From NCBI GenBank assembly GCA_018333845.1, contig JAGXSK010000111.1, positions 1-9,867 on the forward strand: 9,867 bases of DNA. Direction: 5' to 3'. Below, piece after piece: positions 1 through 5,809 of this stretch. The DNA comes from Clostridia bacterium (lineage in GTDB: Bacteria; Bacillota; DSM-16504; Desulfitibacterales; Desulfitibacteraceae). The notes below the pieces were generated by a model. It searched no databases, was not told the origin of the DNA, and saw only the letters and a list, made by a program, of their open reading frames with translations. The stretch's first letter is position 1. Every line of letters begins with the position of its first letter. A program made the position numbers and the translations under genes.

Positions 1-593
1 AAACTGGCAAGCCCATTGTAGCATCCATGGCAGATGTTTCTGCATCTGCAGGCTATTATCTGGCAGCCCTTGCAGATGTCATTGTAGCAAACCCTGGAAC
101 TATTACGGGAAGTCTTGGTGTCTACATGCAGGTGGCCAATTTCGAAGAATTATATGAAAAACTGGGAATAGAATATAACTACATAAAGAGTGGAGAATAT
201 AAAGACATGGGGGCCACCAACAGACCCCTGCGGCCAGAAGAAAAAGAAATCCTGCAGGCCATGGTGGATGACATATACCAGCAGTTTATTGAAACCGTTG
301 CAGAGGGAAGAAATATGCCCGCAGAAAGGGTCAAGGAACTGGCGGATGGCAGAATCTATACAGGCAACCAGGCAAAGGAGCTGGGTCTTGTTGATGAGCT
401 GGGGAACTACTATGACGCAATTAATATGGCTGCCAGGATGGCTGGCATAACAGGAGAGCCAAGGGTAAAAAGCTATTACAAGCCAGGGCCTTTAGATTTT
501 TTATTAAGCAGCCAGAACCTTTTAAACCTCTGGAAGGGCTTGTCTGTGCAATCAGGGCAGCCCTTTTTTGTAAACCAGGGAAATCTAGAATAG
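1..593 (+). CDS. sppA: Signal peptide peptidase SppA, 3' part
   Basis: The frame is open from base 3 to the TAG at 591-593, giving 196 residues; the N-terminus, with the expected membrane anchor, lies outside the window. This is a peptidase family S49 (SppA) serine protease, which cleaves leftover signal peptides at the membrane using a Ser/Lys dyad. Counting from the ATG at 27, the nucleophile Ser7 lies in SASAGYY (codon 45-47) and the general-base Lys59 in SGEYKDMG (codon 201-203). The 52-residue gap equals that of the B. subtilis SppA dyad (Ser147/Lys199, from memory), so the protein looks active. The GTITGSLGVYMQ segment after the serine is also typical. The ATG at 27 is internal, because the conserved GKPIVASM segment precedes it. 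The next gene starts 13 bp downstream, so the two are probably cotranscribed. Confidence 0.93.
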   Translation, partial: TGKPIVASMADVSASAGYYLAALADVIVANPGTITGSLGVYMQVANFEELYEKLGIEYNYIKSGEYKDMGATNRPLRPEEKEILQAMVDDIYQQFIETVAEGRNMPAERVKELADGRIYTGNQAKELGLVDELGNYYDAINMAARMAGITGEPRVKSYYKPGPLDFLLSSQNLLNLWKGLSVQSGQPFFVNQGNLE

Positions 594-606
594 GGGGAAA
601 ATAGTT

Positions 607-1401
607 TTGACTGGGGATAAAGAAAACAGGGAAGAAATTATACAAGATGAGGTTAAAAAGAGTCCTTTAGGGGAACAAATAGAAAATGGACCAGCTGCTC
701 TAGAAGCAAAGGATGCTCTGGGGACTAATGACCTTAATTCTGACCTGAGCAGTGAGGCAGTGAATCATAAGTTTGGTCTGGTTGAAATTCTTTACGGCAC
801 AGCAGCTGCACCCAATGAAACCTTTGCCAGATTGGCCAGGAAGCCTCCTGTTCTTAAAAGCTTATATACAGTTATTGCAATCTATATATTTTCATGGCTC
901 CTTAACCTTTCTGATTTAAGAAATGCAGAGCTTGAAAACATGATCATGGAAGAGTTTGGTCAGATTTCAGGGCAGCTGCTGGGTAACATATTTATTGCAA
1001 TGGGTTTTTTAGGAATAATTTTTGTATTATTAACCTGGTTTGTTGTTTCCGGGTCATTAAACCTGTGGGCCTCCCTCCTTGGAGGCCGGGATAATGCCAA
1101 AGGGCTTTTTGTTTGCTATGGATTTGCCATGGTTCCAGGTGTTTTTTCTGAAGTGCTGCAGACATTAATTAAACTAGTGGGCTTACCTGTAATCATGAAT
1201 TGGCTTGTTGCCATCCTTGCATTTATCTGGATACTTTACCTGCAGATGACTGCCATTAGGACAACACAGGGTCTGTCAACTGGGTTATCCCTATTTGTCG
1301 CCTTAACTCCAATTTTAGTTATTGGGCTGCTCATGCTTTTTGCCGCTTTGCTGGTGCTGGCGGCTTTTCTTCCAGTGTATCAAATTTTTTTTAATATATG
1401 A
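607..1401 (+). CDS. Yip1-like multi-pass membrane protein
   Basis: 264 residues. The start is a TTG at 607, preceded by AGGGGG at 592-597 with 9 bases of spacing; no ATG or GTG fits better near the N-terminus. Residues 1-55 are hydrophilic, acidic and probably cytoplasmic. Residues 56-82 carry the amphipathic segment typical of Yip1-domain proteins (GLVEILYGTAAAPNETFARL). About five hydrophobic segments follow, near 84-100, 124-150, 163-184, 190-214 and 224-260. Bacterial Yip1 (PF04893-type) proteins are membrane proteins of undefined function; some sit beside transporters or peptidases. It directly follows sppA with 13 bp between, suggesting one transcript and a shared role at the membrane, which is inference. 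The family call rests on the N-terminal signature and membrane topology, so it is moderately secure. Confidence 0.7.
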   Translation: MTGDKENREEIIQDEVKKSPLGEQIENGPAALEAKDALGTNDLNSDLSSEAVNHKFGLVEILYGTAAAPNETFARLARKPPVLKSLYTVIAIYIFSWLLNLSDLRNAELENMIMEEFGQISGQLLGNIFIAMGFLGIIFVLLTWFVVSGSLNLWASLLGGRDNAKGLFVCYGFAMVPGVFSEVLQTLIKLVGLPVIMNWLVAILAFIWILYLQMTAIRTTQGLSTGLSLFVALTPILVIGLLMLFAALLVLAAFLPVYQIFFNI

Positions 1402-1408
1402 CAACCTA

Positions 1409-1436
1409 GAAGGAATCACTATAAACGTGGAAGAAT
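1409..1436 (+). promoter_or_regulatory. Sigma-H-type promoter upstream of spo0F
   Basis: GAAGGAATC (1409-1417) matches the sigma-H -35 consensus RnAGGAWWW at 8 of 9 positions. After 12 bases, GAAGAAT (1430-1436) matches the -10 consensus RnnGAAT completely. The 11-12 base spacing is the expected one. Transcription would start near 1443, leaving about 38 bases of leader that include the GGAGG at 1468-1472. B. subtilis spo0F is also transcribed by sigma-H, so motif and gene identity support each other. Nothing here shows the promoter is used. Confidence 0.6.
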
Positions 1437-1480
1437 TATATAGCTGGGGTGGGGTACAAAAGTTAATGGAGGTAACAACG

Positions 1481-1864
1481 GTGAAAAATGAAAAGAAATC
1501 GTCAGTTCTGATTGTGGATGACCAATTAGGGGTAAGGATGCTGCTTTCAGAGGCTTTTAGTCTTGAGAATTTTGAAGTGAAAACTGCAGCTAGCGGGGAA
1601 GAAGCTTTAGAATTGCTTGAGAACAGCCACCCTGATGTATTGTTTCTGGACTTGAAAATGCCCAAAAAGGATGGTATGTATGTTTTTAAACAGCTTAAGA
1701 AAATGGACTATAAAGGATTTATAGTACTCATGACAGGCATGGAAGCAGTAGATGTTATTGTAGATGCGGATTATGTCCTGAGCAAGCCCTTTGATATTGA
1801 TTTTGCAGTAAAAATACTTCATCAATTGCTTAACATCAAGAGTGAGGAAAAGTACTTGTCATGA
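1481..1864 (+). CDS. spo0F: Spo0F-like single-domain response regulator
   Basis: 127 residues, a lone receiver domain with no output domain. The start is GTG 1481, eight bases after GGAGG (1468-1472). An upstream ATG at 1466 overlaps that binding site, and a longer frame from 1322 runs back into the Yip1 gene, so both were set aside. All receiver residues are present: acidic pair D13/D14, phospho-acceptor D57 (FLDLKMP), T85 and K102 (SKPFD). The N-terminal stretch ILIVDDQxGxRxLLxExF and the KPFDID motif closely resemble Bacillus Spo0F, and the following genes (fba, tal, glpX, rho) match the Bacillus spo0F neighbourhood. Spo0F carries phosphate from sensor kinases to Spo0B in the sporulation phosphorelay. 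Compared with remembered B. subtilis Spo0F, the interval from T to K is 17 residues rather than 22, shortening the helix 4 region. It could instead be a CheY-like orphan receiver, but promoter and context favour Spo0F. Confidence 0.82.
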   Translation: MKNEKKSSVLIVDDQLGVRMLLSEAFSLENFEVKTAASGEEALELLENSHPDVLFLDLKMPKKDGMYVFKQLKKMDYKGFIVLMTGMEAVDVIVDADYVLSKPFDIDFAVKILHQLLNIKSEEKYLS

Positions 1865-1923
1865 ACAGTGCAGGATTTTAAGATTTTTACTAGAACTGTT
1901 TACAGGAAAGGAGGGTATATAAT

Positions 1924-2580
1924 ATGATACCTACCACTACAGTTGTAGCTATACGTTGTCCTGAATGTGGAAAAATAGAATATATTTCAGTATCCCTGTT
2001 TTCCTTTAGTGCTTCAAATGGTGTAGTTTTAAAGTGTTCATGTGGGTATGAGATTATAAAACTGACTACAAAGAAAAGACAAGATTTTTGGATTCAATAT
2101 ATATGTGCCATGTGTGAAGGCCGGCACCTGTTAAAGGTTACCAGAAGCCAGATGTGGTCCAGTGAGACACCCCTTGACTTATTGTGTGAAGAAACTGGCA
2201 TAGAAGTAGGCTATGTAGGTTCTAGAGAAAAGGTTAGGGAAAAGGTTAAAAAACAGGATCAATCCCTGGCTGAAATGGCAAATAAGCTTGGTTTTACTGA
2301 GTTTTTTAATAACTCATCAGTGATGTACGAGGTATTAGAGTATGTTTATGATATAGCTGAAGGGGGCAGGCTATACTGTACTTGCGGCAATTATGAAATT
2401 GAAGTGGAGATATATCCAGAATATATAATTTTAACCTGTGAGAAATGCAAGGCTGCTGGAAAGGTAATGGCTGATAAAGAAGAAGATTTGCAGCTGCTTA
2501 AAAAAACGTGGGAATTAAAGCTAACGAGAAATGGCTTCTTGTTTAATAAAACCGAAGACTATAACAACCATAATTACTAA
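1924..2580 (+). CDS. Cysteine-rich, probable zinc-ribbon protein of unknown function
   Basis: 218 residues. ATG 1924 follows GGAGGG (1910-1915). I do not recognise a named family. Eleven cysteines occur, ten of them in paired knuckles: CPEC (12, 15) with CSC (38, 40), CAMC (61, 64), and CTC (152, 154) with CEKC (172, 175); C88 is single. The first and last sets look like two treble-clef or zinc-ribbon halves in mirrored order (CxxC then CxC; CxC then CxxC). The middle CxxC may pair with H68 or C88. A basic, charged helix (about 100-118) separates the N- and C-terminal metal sites. There is no signal peptide or membrane segment, so it is probably cytoplasmic. It lies 59 bp after spo0F and 135 bp before fba. 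Structural zinc binding is the likely property; whether it binds nucleic acid or protein cannot be told from sequence. Confidence 0.8.
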   Translation: MIPTTTVVAIRCPECGKIEYISVSLFSFSASNGVVLKCSCGYEIIKLTTKKRQDFWIQYICAMCEGRHLLKVTRSQMWSSETPLDLLCEETGIEVGYVGSREKVREKVKKQDQSLAEMANKLGFTEFFNNSSVMYEVLEYVYDIAEGGRLYCTCGNYEIEVEIYPEYIILTCEKCKAAGKVMADKEEDLQLLKKTWELKLTRNGFLFNKTEDYNNHNY

Positions 2581-2602
2581 AAGATCAGTATAGTTGGCTC
2601 AT

Positions 2603-2630
2603 GGGGTATTTTCCTGCCAGACAATACCCT
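2603..2630. repeat. Inverted repeat between the zinc-ribbon gene and fba
   Basis: GGGGTATT (2603-2610) and AATACCCT (2623-2630) can pair over 7 Watson-Crick bases plus one outer G-U, with a 12-base loop. No T-run follows, so it is a poor intrinsic terminator. It could be an mRNA structure in the fba leader or an operator. Confidence 0.4.
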
Positions 2631-2715
2631 AAGATATACCGCAGGATAGAAAAGGAGCTAAATAAAGGATTAAATATAAAACGACTCGAGAAGATAATAA
2701 AATGGAGGGGTTTAA

Positions 2716-3570
2716 ATGCCACTTGTTACTGTTAAGGAGCTGTTAAAGGCAGCTGAGGATGGCAATTATGCCGTGGGAGCTTTTAATTGTAATAACATGG
2801 AAATAATTCAGGCAATAGTTCAGGCTGCAGAGGAGGAAAATTCACCAGTTATAGTGCAGGCAAGCCAGGGAGCTATCAAGTATGCAGGCCTGGAATATAT
2901 TACAGCCCTAACCAAACTTGCTGCTGAACAGACTAAAGTGCCTGTAGCCTTGCACCTGGACCATGGAACAAGCTTTGAGCAGGTTGTAAAATGTATAAGG
3001 CATGGTTTTACTTCTGTCATGATTGATGGTTCAGCCTATCCCTTGTCAGAAAACATAGGACTAACTAACAAGGTTATTGAGGTGGCCAGGGCTATTGGCG
3101 TTAGTGTGGAGGCCGAACTTGGAAAAATAGGCGGAACAGAGGATGATATTACAGTTGATGAAAAAGAAGCTGCCTTTACTGACCCGCAGGAAGCCAGGGA
3201 GTTTGTAGATGCTACTGGAGTTGACGCCCTTGCTGTGGCAATTGGCACAGCCCATGGAATCTACAAGGGAGAACCAAGGCTTGACTTTGAGAGATTAAAA
3301 AAGATTACTTCATTAATAGATATCCCCATAGTCTTGCATGGATCTTCGGGGGTGCCCGATGAAGCAATAAAGCAGGCAATAAGCCTTGGTGTTAGAAAAG
3401 TTAACATAGATACCAACTTGAGAGAAGCCTTTGTAAAAAAAACAAGGCAGGTGCTTGAGGAAAAACCCAGGGAAATAGACCCAAGAAAAATCCTGGGACC
3501 AGCAAGGGACGCAATGAAAGAAGTAATCAGGGAAAAGATTCGTCTCTTTGGAAGCAGCGGCAAAGCATAA
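2716..3570 (+). CDS. fba: Class II fructose-1,6-bisphosphate aldolase
   Basis: 284 residues, normal length for the FbaA/Fba family. ATG 2716 follows GGAGGGG (2704-2710). It is a zinc-dependent aldolase interconverting fructose-1,6-bisphosphate with dihydroxyacetone phosphate and glyceraldehyde-3-phosphate. Visible motifs: GAFNCNN (21-27), HLDHG (80-84) with the catalytic Asp82 and metal ligand His83, EAELGKIGGTED (132-143) with Glu134, metal ligands His180 (IGTAHGIYKG) and His208 (VLHGSSGVP), and the phosphate-binding VNIDTNLR. The conserved FN(V/T)NN motif has Cys here (C25), a mild oddity. In this position, next to spo0F and tal, it matches the Bacillus cluster. With GlpX, encoded downstream, it forms the gluconeogenic pair at FBP. 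A hairpin begins within the 3' end region, so transcription may stop after this gene. Confidence 0.96.
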   Translation: MPLVTVKELLKAAEDGNYAVGAFNCNNMEIIQAIVQAAEEENSPVIVQASQGAIKYAGLEYITALTKLAAEQTKVPVALHLDHGTSFEQVVKCIRHGFTSVMIDGSAYPLSENIGLTNKVIEVARAIGVSVEAELGKIGGTEDDITVDEKEAAFTDPQEAREFVDATGVDALAVAIGTAHGIYKGEPRLDFERLKKITSLIDIPIVLHGSSGVPDEAIKQAISLGVRKVNIDTNLREAFVKKTRQVLEEKPREIDPRKILGPARDAMKEVIREKIRLFGSSGKA

Positions 3571-3584
3571 GACACGTAAGACAC
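3568..3584 (+). repeat. TAAGACAC tandem duplication at the fba stop
   Basis: TAAGACAC occurs at 3568-3575 and again at 3577-3584, separated by one G. The first copy contains the fba stop codon; the second forms the outer left arm of the downstream hairpin. It looks like a partial duplication at the edge of the hairpin element. Confidence 0.6.
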
Positions 3585-3609
3585 GGGGACGGTTCCTCTG
3601 TCTTATTTT
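3577..3609 (+). terminator. REP-like hairpin doubling as possible terminator after fba
   Basis: Arms TAAGACACGGGGA (3577-3589) and TTCCTCTGTCTTA (3593-3605) form a 13-position stem with one C-C mismatch and two G-U pairs, closed by a CGG loop, and are followed by TTTT (3606-3609). As RNA this resembles an intrinsic terminator with a short U-run. The core motif GGGGACGGTTCC next to GACAC/TGTC is, from memory, a dispersed palindrome found in many Firmicute and other genomes near REP-associated (IS200-like) transposases. No transposase is present here, so it would be a non-autonomous copy. Termination and mobility are both inferred. Confidence 0.6.
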
Positions 3610-3689
3610 ACTATCCAAGGCTCTTTCTACAATTTCTAATGCCCAAAGGTAATACCCTAATTAATTTAATGAATTATGGAGGGATTATT

Positions 3690-4334
3690 GTGAAAATATT
3701 TATAGATACAGCCAACATTAATGAAATTAAAGAAGCCAATGACCTTGGAATAATCAGTGGCGTTACAACAAACCCATCATTAATTGCCAGGGAAGGCAGG
3801 AACTTTGAAGAAGTAGTAAATGAGATATGTAATATAGTGGATGGTCCCATAAGTGCAGAGGTTATCAGCACCCTATCTGAAGGCATGGTAAAGGAAGCAA
3901 GAGAACTAGTAAAAATTCACAAGAACATAGTGATAAAAATACCCATGTGTGCCGAGGGCCTAAAGGCTGTGAAAATCCTCAGCAGTGAGGGCATAAAAAC
4001 AAATGTGACCCTTATTTTTAGTGCAAACCAGGCATTGCTGGCTGCCAGGGCGGGGGCTGCCTATGTAAGTCCCTTTGTAGGCAGGCTTGATGATGTAAGT
4101 CAAAATGGTCTGGAGCTAATCTCAGAAATAGTGCAGATTTTTGCCCAGCATGGCATTAATGCTGAGGTAATTGCAGCAAGCATCAGGAACCCAATTCATG
4201 CCAAGGAAGCAGCACTTCTAGGGGCAGATATTGCCACAATTCCCTATCAAGTAATTGTCCAGATGATTAATCACCCATTAACAGATATAGGCATCAAAAA
4301 GTTTCTGGAAGACTGGGATAAGGTGCCCAGGTAA
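3690..4334 (+). CDS. tal: TalC-type transaldolase (FSA/TalC family)
   Basis: 214 residues, typical for the small class I aldolases of the FSA/TalC family. GTG 3690 is chosen because GGAGGG (3678-3683) lies 6 bases upstream and the protein then begins VKIFIDTAN, the family N-terminus; an ATG at 3639 adds 17 unrelated residues. The Schiff-base lysine is K83 (IVIKIPM), with GVTTNPSL (24-31) and SPFVGRLD (127-134) also present. Members are often labelled fructose-6-phosphate aldolase. The specificity residues favour transaldolase: E57 where E. coli FSA has Gln59, and F129 where FSA has Tyr131, with both offsets from the lysine (26 and 46) conserved. It would move a dihydroxyacetone unit from F6P to erythrose-4-phosphate, giving sedoheptulose-7-phosphate and glyceraldehyde-3-phosphate. 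It follows fba, as in Bacillus. Confidence 0.93.
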   Translation: MKIFIDTANINEIKEANDLGIISGVTTNPSLIAREGRNFEEVVNEICNIVDGPISAEVISTLSEGMVKEARELVKIHKNIVIKIPMCAEGLKAVKILSSEGIKTNVTLIFSANQALLAARAGAAYVSPFVGRLDDVSQNGLELISEIVQIFAQHGINAEVIAASIRNPIHAKEAALLGADIATIPYQVIVQMINHPLTDIGIKKFLEDWDKVPR

Positions 4335-4340
4335 AATAAA

Positions 4341-4370
4341 GTGCAGCAAAATGCAGTAAAAAGCAGGAAA
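4341..4370 (+). repeat. Three helically phased 10-bp repeats upstream of the phosphatase/kinase gene
   Basis: GTGCAGCAAA, ATGCAGTAAA and AAGCAGGAAA follow each other at an exact 10-bp period. GCAG begins at 4343, 4353 and 4363, and short A-tracts end at 4350, 4360 and 4370; a further AAA ends at 4340 in the same phase. A-tracts in phase with the helix can bend DNA. The array lies 67 bp before the next start codon. It may also be mere slippage. Confidence 0.5.
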
Positions 4371-4437
4371 CTGTGATGTTCATGTCAAAGTAACTTCCAT
4401 AAATGTAACAAGTGTAAAATAATTGGGAGTGACATTA

Positions 4438-5751
4438 TTGTATCATATCTTGGGATATACCTTCCTTGCTGCAGCTCTAATTCTAATGGCAGCACTATTT
4501 TTTTCTAAATCTAAAGAGAATAAGAAGCTTCTTATAAAAAATTCCCTGTTAGAAGAAGAAATTCGGAACTTTACAAAAAAGCTTGATGAAGATTTAAGGC
4601 TTGCCCATGACTTTAAACGGCAGTATTTGACCAATAATCACAGTCTTCATGGAGTAGATGTATCTGTAAGGCATTTTTCTGATTCTGTTGTTGGAGGAGA
4701 ATTTTTTTCGCTAATTCCCCTGGATAAGAACCCTGATAGATGCAGGAGGTGCATTGAGCCCTGCGGCAGCTCCATCTGCCATCTAGCAAAGAATGAAGGG
4801 AGCTTCATCATAGGGGATATGAACATTTCAGGCCTGCCAGCAGCACTCATGATTGCACAGGTTTTAAGTACTGCTGAACAGGTTGCTGGTTCAATTACAT
4901 CTCCAGGTAAAGTATTAGAGCGGGTTAATAATTTCATTTATAAAAGCAAAAGTCAGCAGCATAATTTTTATACAACAGCCTTTTATGGTTACATAGACCA
5001 GAGAAAAGGTGTCCTTAAATACTCCCATGGAGGACACGAACCGCCAATATATTACAGCAGGTCTGCCAATAAGGCAAGGAGGCTGGAGGCTCCTGGTCTT
5101 GTCCTGGGTACAAACTTAAACCAGAGGTTTGAAGAAAAGGAAGTATACCTGTCACAGGGCGATAAAATAATCATGTATACCCCTTTGCTGGAAGAAAAAG
5201 AAACAGTCAATCTTTTAGGGCTTGTTACAAAAAACATCCAGGAGAACATGAATTCTCTATTAGACAATGTTGAAAAAGAATTAAAAAACCTGGCCCAGAG
5301 CAAGGGCCATAAAAGAAACTTTATTCTTGTGGGTTTAGAGATAGTTAACACGCCCTTCGGCCAATATAAGGTTCCTGCCCATCTGTTCATGATCAGTAAG
5401 GTGACAGAAGAAGTTATTTTCATTGCTCAGCAACTAGGCATGAGAAACAAAGGTATCATAGCCCTTAGGATTTCCCTGAACGAAATCCTTTCAAATGCCA
5501 TTATCCACGGCTCAGGAAAAGATCCCAATAAGTCTATTGAAATAGTAGTATGGATAGAGGACAAAAGCCTAAAGGTTAAAGTAAAGGATTCAGGAAAGGG
5601 ATTTGACTATAAAAAGCTGGACTTTGAAAAGATCCCAGAAGATCTGCTTGCCGAAGAGGGCAGGGGACTGTTCCTGGTTAAGCATTATGTTGATGAGATG
5701 CACTTTGATGATGGAGGCAGCAGTATAACTATAACAAAAGTTATAGATTAA
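4438..5751 (+). CDS. Membrane-anchored RsbU-like (degenerate PP2C) / RsbW-like kinase fusion
   Basis: 437 residues from TTG 4438, which has GGGAG (4425-4429) 8 bases upstream; a TTG at 4423 and a GTG at 4429 are worse placed. Order: membrane helix 2-22; charged probable coiled coil 23-65; SpoIIE/RsbU-type PP2C domain about 72-302; GHKL ATPase of the RsbW/SpoIIAB type about 310-437. The kinase half is intact: N-box E349/N353 (NEILSNAIIHG), G1 box DSGKGFD (384-390), G2 box EEGRGLFLVKH (406-416). The phosphatase half keeps D127 (IGDM) and the GGHEPP motif (198-203). However, the first metal Asp is E88 (GGEFF), the usual SDG/TDG is TPL (P249), and the terminal DDxT is RNFI (N294), so dephosphorylation is doubtful. 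A 22-residue insert holds C102, C105, C109 and C114. The expected partner is the STAS protein encoded 58 bp downstream. Confidence 0.88.
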   Translation: MYHILGYTFLAAALILMAALFFSKSKENKKLLIKNSLLEEEIRNFTKKLDEDLRLAHDFKRQYLTNNHSLHGVDVSVRHFSDSVVGGEFFSLIPLDKNPDRCRRCIEPCGSSICHLAKNEGSFIIGDMNISGLPAALMIAQVLSTAEQVAGSITSPGKVLERVNNFIYKSKSQQHNFYTTAFYGYIDQRKGVLKYSHGGHEPPIYYSRSANKARRLEAPGLVLGTNLNQRFEEKEVYLSQGDKIIMYTPLLEEKETVNLLGLVTKNIQENMNSLLDNVEKELKNLAQSKGHKRNFILVGLEIVNTPFGQYKVPAHLFMISKVTEEVIFIAQQLGMRNKGIIALRISLNEILSNAIIHGSGKDPNKSIEIVVWIEDKSLKVKVKDSGKGFDYKKLDFEKIPEDLLAEEGRGLFLVKHYVDEMHFDDGGSSITITKVID

Positions 5752-5768
5752 TTGCTGTGCATCTATAG

Positions 5769-5800
5769 ATTTTAGTAGCGTTGGATTTTAGTAGCATTGG
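5769..5800 (+). repeat. 16-bp tandem duplication before the STAS gene
   Basis: ATTTTAGTAGCGTTGG (5769-5784) is repeated at 5785-5800 with a single G-to-A change. The GG ending the second copy forms part of the GGGGG ribosome binding site of the STAS gene, so copy number could influence translation or spacing of the pair. The duplication is directly visible; any effect is inferred. Confidence 0.75.
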
Positions 5801-5809
5801 GGGATTAAT

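Noticed and set aside
190..450. 86-codon plus-strand frame inside sppA
   Set aside because: It is out of frame with sppA over its catalytic lysine region, has no binding site and no motif.
1322..1480. Longer N-terminus for the Spo0F-like protein starting inside the Yip1 gene
   Set aside because: The added residues are unrelated to receiver domains and would span the sigma-H-like promoter; GGAGG with GTG 1481 explains the start.
2603..2630. Inverted repeat as an intrinsic terminator for the zinc-ribbon gene
   Set aside because: The stem is only 7-8 bp with a 12-base loop and no T-run follows; kept only as a repeat.
2651..2685. Sigma-H-like GCAGGATAG before fba
   Set aside because: The -35 resembles the consensus but no GAAT occurs at the required spacing.
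5052..5423. Minus-strand 123-codon frame opposite the phosphatase/kinase gene
   Set aside because: It is antisense to well-conserved RsbU-like sequence, with no independent coding evidence.
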